A stretch of 64,000 nt of DNA from contig CM121342.1 in NCBI GenBank assembly GCA_051530055.1, forward strand, positions 7,254,001 through 7,318,000, written 5' to 3'. Origin of the DNA: Neoechinorhynchus agilis. Taxonomy: Eukaryota > Acanthocephala. Under the pieces are notes generated by a model. That model searched no databases, was not told the origin of the DNA, and saw only the letters and a program-made list of their open reading frames with translations. Each line of letters begins with the position of its first letter. Position 1 is the stretch's first letter. The position numbers and the translations under genes were made by a program. Shown here piece after piece: positions 1 to 9,880 of this stretch.

Positions 1-2915
1 ATCTTCACTCGGTAAAGAGTTTATTAAAAAACCTTTCTGTGAAAATCATCGGGTTCATAACTAAAAAACTGATGATGAATCCGACGAAGTTCCCAGAACG
101 TTTTTTTGATAAATTCTTTTTTAGTGAGTGACCGGTACCTTCCTCACACATCGAAATAAAATCGGAGCAGAATTGTTCGCTAGATCTTCACTCGGTAAAG
201 AATTTATTAAAAAACCCTTATGTGAAAATCGTCGTGTTCATATTAACTAAAAAACTGATGATCATGAACCCGACGAGGCTCGTAGAGCGTTTTTTAATAA
301 ACTCTTTTACCGAGTGACCGACACCTTCCTCACACATCGAAATAAAATCTTAGAAGAATTGTTCGCTAGATCTTCACTCGGTAAAGAGTTTATTAAAAAA
401 CCTTTCTGTGAAAATCGTCGGGTTCATAACTAAAAAACTGATGATGAATCCGACGAGGTTCGCAGAACGTTTTTTAAAACTCTTTTTAGTTAGTGACCGG
501 TACCTTCCTCACACATCGAAATAAAATCGGAGCAGAATTATTCGCTAAGTCTTCACTCGGTAAAGAATTTATTAAAAAACCCTTTTGTGAAAATCGTCGT
601 GTTCATATTAACTAAAAAACTGATGATCATGAACCCGACGAGGCTCGTAGAGCGTTTTTTAATAAACTCTTTTACCGAGTGACCGACACCTTCCTCACAC
701 ATCGAAATAAAATCTTAGAAGAATTGTTCGCTAGATCTTCACTCGGTAAAGAGTTTATTAAAAAACCTTTCTGTGAAAATCGTCGGGTTCATAACTAAAA
801 AACTGATGATGAATCCGACGAAGTTCCCAGAACGTTTTTTATAAATTCTTTTAGTGAGTGACCGGTACCTCCTCACACATCGAAATAAAATCGAAGAATT
901 GTTCGCTAGATCTTCACTCGGTAAATTTATTAAAAAACCCTTTGTGAAAATCGTCGTGTTCATTAACTAAAAAACTGATGATCATGAACCCGACGAGGCT
1001 CGTAGAGCGTTTTTTAATAAACTCTTTTACCGAGTGACCGACACCTTCCTCACACATCGAAATAAAATCTTAGAAGAATTGTTCGCTAGATCTTCACTCG
1101 GTAAAGAGTTTATTAAAAAACCTTTCTGTGAAAATCGTCGGGTTCATAACTAAAAAACTGATGATGAATCCGACGAGGTTCGCAGAACGTTTTTTAAAAC
1201 TCTTTTTAGTTAGTGACCGGTACCTTCCTCACACATCGAAATAAAATCGGAGCAGAATTATTCGCTAAGTCTTCACTCGGTAAAGAATTTATTAAAAAAC
1301 CCTTTTGTGAAAATCGTCGTGTTCATATTAACTAAAAAACTGATGATCATGAACCCGACGAGGCTCGTAGAGCGTTTTTTAATAAACTCTTTTACCGAGT
1401 GACCGACACCTTCCTCACACATCGAAATAAAATCTTAGAAGAATTATTCGCTAGGTCTTCACTCGGTAAAGAGTTTATTAAAAAACCCTTCTGCGAAAAT
1501 CGTCGTGTTCATATTAACTAAAAAACTGATGATCATGAACCCGACGAGGCTCGTAGAGCGTTTTTTAATAAACTCTTTACCGAGTGACCGACACCTTCCT
1601 CACACATCGAAATAAAATCTTAGAAGAATTGTTCGCTAGATCTTCACTCGGTAAAGAGTTTATTAAAAAACCTTTCTGTGAAAATCGTCGGGTTCATAAC
1701 TAAAAAACTGATGATGAATCCGACGAAGTTCCCAGAACGTTTTTTTGATAAATTCTTTTTTAGTGAGTGACCGGTACCTTCCTCACACATCGAAATAAAA
1801 TCGGAGCAGAATTATTCGCTAAGTCTTCACTCGGTAAAGAATTTATTAAAAAACCCTTATGTGAAAATCGTCGTGTTCATATTAACTAAAAAACTGATGA
1901 TCATGAACCCGACGAGGCTCGTAGATCGTTTTTTAATAAACTCTTTTACCGAGTGACCGGTACCTTCCTCACACATCGAAATAAAATCGGAGCAGAATTA
2001 TTCGCTAAGTCTTCACTCGGTAAAGAATTTATTAAAAAACCCTTATGTGAAAATCTTCGTGTTCATATTAACTAAAAAACTGATGATCATGAACCCGACG
2101 AGGCTCGTAGAGCGTTTTTTAATAAACTCTTTTACCGAGTGACCGACACCTTCCTCACACATCGAAATAAAATCTTAGAAGAATTGTTCGCTAGATCTTC
2201 ACTCGGTAAAGAGTTTATTAAAAAACCCTTCTGTGAAAATCGTCGGGTTCATAACTAAAAAACTGATGATGAATCCGACGAAGTTCCCAGAACGTTTTTT
2301 TTGATAAATTCTTTTTTAGTGAGTGACCGGTACCTTCCTCACACATCGAAATAAAATCGGAGCAGCATTATTCGCTAAGTCTTCACTCGGTAAAGAATTT
2401 ATTAAAAAACTCTTATGTGAAAATCGTCGTGTTCATATTAACTAAAAAACTGATGATCATGAACCCGACGAGGCTCGTAGATCGTTTTTTAATAAACTCT
2501 TTTACCGAGTGACCGGTACCTTCCTCACACATCGAAATAAAATCGGAGCAGAATTATTCGCTAAGTCTTCACTCGGTAAAGAATTTATTAAAAAACCCTT
2601 ATGTGAAAATCTTCGTGTTCATATTAACTAAAAAACTGATGATCATGAACCCGACGAGGCTCGTAGAGCGTTTTTTAATAAACTCTTTTACCGAGTGACC
2701 GACACCTTCCTCACACATCGAAATGAAATCTTAGAAGAATTGTTCGCTAGATCTTCACTCGGTAAAGAGTTTATTAAAAAACCTTCTGCGAAAATCGTCG
2801 GGTTCATAGTAACTAAAAAACTGATGATGAATCCGACGAGGTTCGCAGAACGTTTTTTAAAACTCTTTTTAGTTAGTGACCGGTACCTTCCTCACACATC
2901 GAAATAAAATCGGAG
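1..2915. repeat. Tandem satellite of about 183-bp palindromic units (about 16 units)
   Basis: The block cactcggtaaagagttta recurs near 7, 190, 373, 555, 742, 1094, 1276 and so on to about 2757, a spacing of roughly 180-187 bp. Each unit is an imperfect palindrome of about 125 bp: the left arm cactcggtaaagagttta is matched in reverse complement by the right-arm stretch taaactcttttaccgagtg, and the centre pairs cgtcgggttcat with atgaacccgacg around a short loop. A linker of about 58 bp (including cttcctcacacatcgaaata) joins units. At least two unit types alternate (right arm with gaggctcgtagagcg versus gaggttcgcagaacg or aagttcccagaacg), so there is a higher-order pattern. Short open frames inside are by-products of the repeat. 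The array also runs off the left edge. Confidence 0.95.
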
Positions 2916-3044
2916 AAGTTTGTGATCTCGTTTATAAAAGTGGTAAAATTCGAATCTTGTCGTTCATTGCATGTTTTGTGACAACCCTTAAAAATGCTCA
3001 ACTTAGAAATACTGGCTAAATTTTTCTATCATTATTATTTATAG

Positions 3045-3599
3045 ATGGCTAAAAACGGTGAGATGAAGCGCCGACTAAGACCGGATGACGGGCGGATAGT
3101 AAAGAAAAAAGCAAAGAAGATTTCAAAAGAAGAGATCATAGAAGCTCCTCAAATATCATCTGCGATGTTTTTCAAATTTAATAGTCAACTCGGACCACCA
3201 TATCACCTTCTTCTAGACACAAACTTCATAAATTTCTCAATCCGGAACAAACTCGACATTATAAATGCCGCAATGGATTGCTTGTACGCAAAATGCACTT
3301 GTTATGTGACTGACTGTGTAATGGGCGAACTCGAAACTCTAGGTCGAAAGTACAGAATGGCTTTAAAGGTGGCAAAAGACGAGCGATTTGAGAGATTAAC
3401 TTGTTCTCACAAAGGAATATACGCCGATGATTGCATAGTTCAAAGACTAAACGAACATAAATGTTTCATTGCATGTACCTGTGATCGAGATTTGAGGCGA
3501 AGAATAAGAAAAATTCCCGGAGTTCCTCTAATGTATATCAAGCAAAAGAAATTCACTGTCGAGAGAATGCCTGATGCTTTTGGTGCTCCGAGAATCTAA
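3045..3599 (+). CDS. FCF1: FCF1/Utp24-like PIN-domain rRNA-processing endonuclease
   Basis: Single-exon 184-residue protein matching the FCF1 family, the PIN-domain nuclease of the small-subunit processome that cleaves pre-rRNA at sites around 18S in the nucleolus (family knowledge). Seen here: [19 protein letters not shown] at about 48-66, [12 protein letters not shown] at 89-100, [13 protein letters not shown] at 122-134 and [13 protein letters not shown] at 144-156. The PIN acidic residues D58, E95 or E97, D128/D129 and D147/D149 are all present, so it looks catalytically competent. The end [11 protein letters not shown] is also typical. The basic N-terminus is somewhat shorter than the usual form of about 198 residues; ATG at 3045 follows directly on atttatag, a good 3' splice site, so a short upstream exon or a trans-spliced leader is possible. 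AATAAA lies at 3623-3628. The satellite ends only about 130 bp upstream. Confidence 0.93.
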   Translation: MAKNGEMKRRLRPDDGRIVKKKAKKISKEEIIEAPQISSAMFFKFNSQLGPPYHLLLDTNFINFSIRNKLDIINAAMDCLYAKCTCYVTDCVMGELETLGRKYRMALKVAKDERFERLTCSHKGIYADDCIVQRLNEHKCFIACTCDRDLRRRIRKIPGVPLMYIKQKKFTVERMPDAFGAPRI

Positions 3600-3945
3600 A
3601 AAAATCCGGAATTTGTTCTTTCAATAAAATGCGCCTTGTTCTACGGATGTTTTCTTCAACGTCTAAATGAGTTTTTTTAGTATTTCTCACCTTAATGACA
3701 TTTGTAGTTTGAAGGAAAAATTTTGCTTAGGTTTCTAATCTTCGTCCAATTCATTTTTAGCCTAAAAATCGCGCTGTTTGAAAAAAGGATTTTATTATTT
3801 GTTGCCCATGAATGTAATGTGTTAATTTTGCGAACAATAAAGTTGATCCCTACAAGAGATTTGTCATGGAGAAAATGATTGATTTATAAAATATAAGAAG
3901 ATTTTTTATTGAGGGGACGTATTAGCGTATCCAAATCCACATTTT
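3600..3945. other. Downstream flank of FCF1, no gene
   Basis: AT-rich, holding the AATAAA of FCF1 and a second AATAAA-like site near 3836. No coding signal seen. Confidence 0.6.
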
Positions 3946-4192
3946 TAGGCACAAAGCCAAACCAATTACATCAGAGAAGTGATATAACCACATAGTCTCT
4001 AATGTCGGTTAACAGTTTGTACATTCCTCCGGATCCTCAGATACCTCCAGGAGGCGGGACTCATGAGTGAGTTTCCTCCCTTCAGCGGTATTTCGTCCCC
4101 TTTGGCTGTGCGTCATTGGTGGTAACGGATTCGAACCACTTGACCCCTAATCGGGATCATGGGCATTAGTCCACTTGACCACCTCGACACAA
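3946..4192 (-). mobile_element. tRNA-derived SINE, copy 1
   Basis: On the minus strand the element opens with a tRNA-like head at about 4192-4112. It has an A-box-like TGGTCAAGTGG next to a Ser/Leu-type start, and a perfect B-box GGTTCGAATCC at 4137-4127. The body follows, with stretches ggggacgaaataccgctgaa and ctgaggatccgga. The same head and body recur at 5954-6160, and the body alone near 46430-46610, so this is a dispersed family and not a tRNA gene. The head has no good acceptor-stem closure for a functional tRNA. Confidence 0.75.
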
Positions 4193-4815
4193 CTACGAAA
4201 TGTCAAACTCAGCCAGTTTATCGACTCAGGGTGAGCGCTGAACTTAAAATAAGGCACTTATATCAACCACACCCATGGGGTCCAGTGGCCGTGTGGTGTG
4301 CGAATGTCGATGGTTCAACGCCACCGGTCGCTGGGTTCCACGGTTGTGCGAGGCTGCTGGAAGGGGGTGGGGTCAGGTTTTGAGATCGCCCATCGGCCCC
4401 AAAGGGGGCTGGCCATGTTCCTTCGAGTGCGACTAAGCGCCTCCGTTGTGTGCAAGTCAGCCGAAAGGTTCCCAAAAAAGGAATATAGTGGTGGGGCCCA
4501 AAAAGAAGATGTCACAAACTAACAAGTGTATGAGGCCTTGATAATAAATAACAACCACACACAATGTGACGTATGTCACATTCCTCCCTTTCCCTATTGT
4601 TTTTAAAGTTAATTATGAAATCCTGAAATCTTTTCGGTTAGTCTACGAACTCTTTGACTGCGAGCGTTGTTCCCTGTCGTTGTTGTTTGATTCGTCTCGT
4701 CTTTTTCTCTCTGATTGTTAGAATGGTCAACTGATGGTCACTATGAGCCTTTACGATGACAGAGTTATTTCGGACTCTGTACGATGACCAGTTTGATCTA
4801 TGCAACACTCGTGCC
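4193..4815. other. Unassigned stretch between SINE and LTR fossil
   Basis: GC-richer than its surroundings up to about 4500, with short overlapping open frames on both strands that resemble nothing known to me. From about 4555 there is an inverted motif tgtgacgtatgtcaca. Part of it may be terminal sequence of the neighbouring LTR element. Confidence 0.4.
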
Positions 4816-5280
4816 TTAGTCCATTTTGCTGTATCATTTCGTTTTAGCCATACCTCCCCATTCGGAAAAAAATCTCTGGGCTTGGCTGTTACATTATGTC
4901 GCGTTTTTTTACTGTTTTCGATACATTGTTGATTTACATGTTGGTTTCAATCGATCCAACATTGTTGGCAGCCTCCTTCCATACAGCATAACCGCCGGGG
5001 ATTTGCCTGTTGTGCTGTGCGGCGTGTTTCTGTATGATAAGAGAAATTGTTGTACCCTCAACGATCGATCCTGCGGATGCGTTACTTTGATCGCTCTATC
5101 TTTAAGTGTTCGTACAAATCTTTCAGCCAATCCATTTGACCGAGGGTGATAGGGTGTGATGCGGTTGTGCCGTATTCCGTTGGTTTTTAAAAACGACTGG
5201 AATTGATTTGACGTGAATGGCGGACCATTATCAGAAACCAGCTCCTCTGGTACGCCCAATCGCGCTTATCACACATTCGG
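4816..5280 (-). mobile_element. LTR retrotransposon fossil (integrase core), Gypsy-like
   Basis: Minus-strand coding remnant of a retroelement integrase: the catalytic-core signatures LVSDNGPPFTS and GLAERFVRTLKD are visible, with YRNTPHSTTGKSPA after them. This is the DDE-type integrase of LTR retrotransposons, most like the Gypsy group. Only the integrase part is recognisable, with no clear gag, reverse transcriptase or paired terminal repeats, so it is a broken, partial fossil. Age cannot be judged without LTR pairs. Confidence 0.8.
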
Positions 5281-5953
5281 CCTTGGTGCGCTGCAGCATG
5301 ATTACCTCTGCCTGCAATTTTTCTTCTAAACTATTTTAAAAACTTAATACATTTAACAAGAGAACTGCGCTCCATCTTAGAACTCGTGACCTTAGAAAAA
5401 ACTTAAACAATCTTTCAAAGTACTCAATTCGCCTTCATTCTCTTCCTCCTCTTCAATCTCTACCGCACACATTTCTCCTTTTACTCACACTTACAACACT
5501 CGCGTGGTCCCAACATTTTCCATCCTTCAGTTCCTCGCACAAATCTCTACTTCCGATCTTTCTTCTCCACTGCTCAATCCTCCAAATGCGAATTGATTCG
5601 GAGGAAAGAGCGGAAAACAACAACTACAAATTAACCAACCAAAATCAAATAAATCTCCCACAAACAATAATCACCAATTCCCACCCGAACGAACACCCCC
5701 GACGGAATATTCCCACCCGACCGAACCCGCAATCGTCTTCAAAATAAACAATCGCATTCGTTTTACAAATCGGGGCTCGAGTGCTCATGAGGAGGACCCA
5801 GAAGTACATGGTTTCTCTGTTAGTAACAATAAAATGTGTTGTTATTATTATAATTTGATTCTTGAATGTATAACCTAAACTAATTGGCGTTCTTTGACCA
5901 AATGACCTCAAATTAAAAAATAATTAAAAGTGGCAGAGTTTGTACATTCCGTA
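5281..5953. other. Pyrimidine-rich, gene-free stretch
   Basis: From about 5420 to 5720 the plus strand is strongly C+T rich (for example ctcttcctcctcttcaatct). No gene recognised; the open frames are artefacts of skewed composition. Confidence 0.5.
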
Positions 5954-6160
5954 GTTGCATCGAAGTGATAAAGTGGACTAGAGCTCCTGATCCCAGTTTG
6001 GGTCAAAGGGTTTAAATCCACGATCGCCTATGACTTACAACCAAAGGGGACGAAATACCGCTGAAAGGAGGAAACTCCCCTCCTGAAAGTATCTGAAGAT
6101 CCGGAGGGGTGAGTACAAAGCTCATAACCGTATGGTTCGTGGTATTAAGAGTGATTTTAT
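5954..6160 (+). mobile_element. tRNA-derived SINE, copy 2
   Basis: Same family as 3946-4192, in opposite orientation. The head at 5957-6025 contains aaagtggactagagctcctg and a decayed B-box, followed by the shared body ggggacgaaataccgctgaa at about 6047-6066 and the ctgaagatccggag core. Downstream similarity continues into 6110-6190, where it matches the third copy near 46.5 kb. Confidence 0.7.
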
Positions 6161-6469
6161 CCGCTTCCTTGAACCAGATCGGTGGGCTGTGTACCCAAGC
6201 AATAAAATTATCAGCCGTGAAAAAGGCCACACTTAGACATGAAATATTTTTTATTAGTATTTTAAAATAATACATACAATCGCCGATTGAAAATTTATGG
6301 ATCAGATAGTGTTTCATAACACTTTATAATCCATTGTTCAATAATATCAGCGTCGTTTAGACTAGATCAACGCACAATTATCAAATCTGTGTTTTTTATT
6401 AGTATTAATTTGCTCCCTTTCTTGTGTGAATAAGTCGGAGCGATTCTCGGTTCCAAAGGTAAGTGAATA
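6161..6469. promoter_or_regulatory. Upstream region of the Cys-rich gene
   Basis: AT-rich leader with no TATA box that I would trust. A strong splice-donor-like GTAAGT lies at 6459-6464, six bases before the ATG, so the transcript may carry a 5' intron, or the ATG used may differ. Confidence 0.35.
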
Positions 6470-7018
6470 ATGGCTCCTTTACAAGTTATTCTCTATCTGG
6501 CTATCATTGCTTTAACTTCGGCTCGTTCGAAATATGGAAAATCAGTCACGTTGTGTTGCTTTGATCCATGCGAATGCCCAATGGAATGCTCAACGGAATG
6601 CCCAATGAAATGCCCAAGGAAATGCCCACCGGAATGTCCATGTGAGCCATGCCCGTGTCCGGTGGATACATGCTGCCTTTGCCCATGTCCGGCTCCTCCG
6701 TTCGAATGCGCTCCAGAGAGAAAATACAACAAATGTTGCGTTATCGATATTCCCAGTCAGACTTGTCCAATTCCAATTCCATGCGGATATGTGAAACCAA
6801 AGCCACCAAGGAAAATCGTAGTGAGAAGACCGTGCCCAGTGCCAAGACCATGCCCGAGACCAATTCCTGTGCTTCCATGCAGTATTGAATACGTTCCAGC
6901 TACTCCATTCCCTTGCCCGGAAAGACCATTGATGTGTGCCGAGCAATACGGATACCAATGTCCGCCGAATCCGTGCTCTGTGTGCTGCTGCAAGGACGAA
7001 TGCTGTCGTCCATGTTAA
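6470..7018 (+). CDS. Secreted Cys/Pro-rich protein
   Basis: 182 residues. The first 19 or so (MAPLQVILYLAIIALTSARS) form a convincing signal peptide, and the mature part holds 34 cysteines with very many prolines in short CP-type repeats such as ECPMEC, KCPRKC, PCPRP and SVCCCKDECC. No family assigned. By composition it could be a cuticle, eggshell, venom-like or other structural secreted protein; that is inference only. Reverse-strand open frames through the same stretch are shadows of the repetitive codons. AATAAA occurs at 7084-7089, about 65 bp after the stop. The start is the first ATG and gives the signal peptide, but a GTAAGT donor-like site just upstream is odd. Confidence 0.75.
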   Translation: MAPLQVILYLAIIALTSARSKYGKSVTLCCFDPCECPMECSTECPMKCPRKCPPECPCEPCPCPVDTCCLCPCPAPPFECAPERKYNKCCVIDIPSQTCPIPIPCGYVKPKPPRKIVVRRPCPVPRPCPRPIPVLPCSIEYVPATPFPCPERPLMCAEQYGYQCPPNPCSVCCCKDECCRPC

Positions 7019-7089
7019 ATGAAACTGGACAACGGGTATAGTTTTATTCATCTTAGTATTAGACTAGCTTAGTATTTAAAGAAAATAAA

Positions 7090-7895
7090 CAATCCAGCAT
7101 TTTTTTGGGGGTGCATGAAATCGGTTTCCACATCCGTCGTATCCTATATGCATCTCCGTTTAGAAATCTAGTTTTTTTCCAATATGCTTAAATGAATAAA
7201 GTTCCCATAGATAAAATTATTCTAAGCAAACTCCGGCACGATTCCACCTTTTAATTTTACTCGCAGTTGGAGAATGTAAAGTGGTTTTATTTGGGTTTCA
7301 TAGCATAAAATTCCAGTCGTTTCAAAAAGGATTGTGAAAAACACCTCTTTGCGTGTTTTGAATGAGGGCATTTAAGTTGTCGAAAAGTTCTTTAACCTAC
7401 GACTCTCGTCTTTTCAAGAGTTTGATTGCTCATTGACCTTTCAAGTAGTTTTCAAATAAGCGTAAATGAATGAATCTATTTGGTTTTTGACATTGCAAAT
7501 GGCCTAATAGAAGTACGATCGTAAATCAAAGAAACGCAACAAATGTTTGACATTGAACGATATTTTTCCATGACACTACTGCGTATAAGTCTTTAAAAAG
7601 GAGAAAGGAACTTGTGTGTGTAAGCGATAAGTGTGTATGAATGTGCGTTGTATATTCTCCGTATTCGGTAACCCAGCTTTCCTTTCTCTAGTGCTCGTTT
7701 TCTAGTGCACCAGCATTTAGAAGCATCGTCTTATGTTCTTTGTAAATTTGCTGCGTTATGCTCGTTTCCACATCCAAACTCCGCTTTGCTGAAGTCGTAG
7801 AACAAACGGGAAGCATACACTTTTATTGATTCTCTTCTCTTTTTGTCACAAGTCCGAAGCTTGAAAGGAAAAAGCGGAACCAATCAAACCGAATA
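7090..7895. other. Intergenic region, no gene seen
   Basis: Ordinary AT-rich sequence between two plus-strand genes. The last 300 bp presumably hold the promoter of the next gene, but no specific element stands out. Confidence 0.5.
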
Positions 7896-9825
7896 ATGTC
7901 CGTCGACCACGCTTTCCTGGACGTTCTCCGCAACAAAAATCACGCTGCCAAACGAGAAGCCATGCAAGGTGGAATCTATGTTGTCTCACATCAATCTACT
8001 CCAACTGATCTGGGAATTATGGTCCGCAGAATCACGAAATGCGCCGGTGTTAATCTGGAAATTATCCGGGACTCAATACCATGCTTTGTCTATTTTGTTG
8101 TATGCGCTCACAACTCCAACAGCTTCGACCGAACTGTTCAAATCATTTGCGAAACATGCAATGGAGCTGGGTTTTTATTCACAATCGAACAATTCATTGT
8201 CATCTGGGAGTGCCTTAATGTCGTGATCCCTTATTTTAAAGACTCTCAAACCAATAGACAATTTCAAATTGAAAGATACACATTTCTGTTTAATACTCAG
8301 TTACATGTAGAAAATCGCAACGTTAGTTCGAGAAATGCCCGCTTTAGGTTAGAGGACCGTCGAAATGCACCAAATAGAATCACGCCGATTAAATCCATAA
8401 CCAAATAATCGTTCATCTGTAGGCGACCGTTTTTGAACTTTGTGCACAAAAAGGAACCACGATTATATGCGACATTCCGGAAATAAATGGATGAGCGCAG
8501 TTAATGATAATGGAAACCTTGAATTCAAATCTGCGACATATGATAAACATTTCAACAGTCCTTTAGAGTCAACCTTTGACACTGATTACTATAGACGATT
8601 GTTTAATTATTATTATAATTCTTACAACATGGCTCATAACATAAATCCAAGCGAAACACCAATAAGAGACCCTGCGATTATAACTGCAATTGAGAGTTCT
8701 ACAAACTTGAGACAATCGGTGAGCGATTTATGAGCACATTTCGTCGATTACACGATTGCTTTTGTTAAAAAAAGGTCGATCCGATGGTTCATCCAACTCC
8801 ACAGTCACCGGTCTATCATCATCATCAACAACAACAAGCCGCCAATGGTGGATTTATCATTCCAAACGACGAAAAACTTAAAGACCTTCTCATCAATTAT
8901 AATTTGATCTTTAAAGCGAAGTATTTGAAGGAGTTACCTGGTGGTGTGATCGATGGAATCAAGACATCAACTCTAACAGATTTACTTCACTTTTACAACC
9001 GAGAGGATAAAACAGATTTATTTCTAATTGCCGGGCTTCCCGATGGATGCCATGGTGCAATCAAGCAGCTGCACCAAATCTACGGCAGATCAGGAATTGT
9101 ATATACCACAAAGCAATACTTTGAACTGCTCAAAAGCAAAAAACAAACACAAAGGCCCGTTTCCATTTCCGTAGTTCCATCGTATTTCGATCGATGCTGT
9201 TCGTCGCAGTTAGTAATGTATTTCCAATGTCGCTTTCTACCCAATTTTTTCATTTTAATTCAGAAATCTCAGCAGCTCTGATGAACGCGATGAAGCGACC
9301 TACGTTATGGGATCCATCTACAGACCAAGGAGTGTAATAATCCCCCCATGCGATCCATTAAGCTACATAAACGAACTGCCGCCTCGACCTTGTACATCAT
9401 ATCATTCATTTCGAAGACGACCTGCATTAGTCCATAAGGTATTGATTTTTTTTAAATAATTATTCCTTCGATAGAAAAGGCGAATGATGGACGATCATGT
9501 GGCCACCATTCGAATGCCACCTCAAGATCCACAGGATCCATTCCAAAGTCCGTAGCAAATTCCTCGGATATATTCGACACGCAATGTCCTCGCCCATCGA
9601 AATCATCGCGTAGATATTCAATTTTTGAACTTCTGAGCAGGTACCGTACAGCGGCCTCAAAAGCATATCCGCCTGACTGGGACTATCTCGTTACTGTATG
9701 TCCAAATATATTCACATATGTAAGATATTCAAAGTTTCTTTAATCCGATTAGAATTTTCTATTAGGATTTCATTCAAGAAAGGATTGACAAATATTTGAA
9801 TTATTGGGATTTGGAGGAGTACTAA
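7896..9825 (+). CDS. Unrecognised multi-exon gene with very short introns
   Basis: The 3' part is well supported by consistent splicing. An exon ending at 8718 joins 8775 (intron 8719-8774, GTGAGC..AAAAG). The exon to 9208 joins 9264 (intron 9209-9263, GTTAGT..TTCAG). The exon to 9438 joins about 9480 (a roughly 40-bp intron). The exon to 9695 joins 9766 (intron 9696-9765, GTATGT..TTAG), ending in YWDLEEY and TAA at 9823-9825. AATAAA is at 9893-9898. Parts include a His/Gln run (HHHQQQQ) and then LKDLLINYNLIFKAKYLKEL. The 5' part is unsure: MSVDHAFLDVLRNKNHAAKR starts at 7896, but the best protein-like reading continues in another frame to about 8223 and again after 8425. No known family recognised. 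Either unusual introns or a single-base frame error could explain the 5' end. Confidence 0.55.
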
Positions 9826-9880
9826 GGATAAACTTGACTTAAAGGAAGATTACTTTGACGTCGTCTAAAAAGACTAGAAT

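Noticed and set aside
739-963. Short open frame within the left satellite
   Set aside because: A by-product of the palindromic units; equivalents occur in several units and are broken in others.
4120-4190. A possible tRNA gene (A-box and B-box present)
   Set aside because: No good acceptor-stem pairing, and the head is attached to a repeated body also found at 5954 and 46500; it is a SINE head.
6493-7051. Long reverse-strand frames opposite the Cys-rich gene
   Set aside because: Shadows of repetitive Cys/Pro codons; the plus-strand product has a signal peptide and a following AATAAA.
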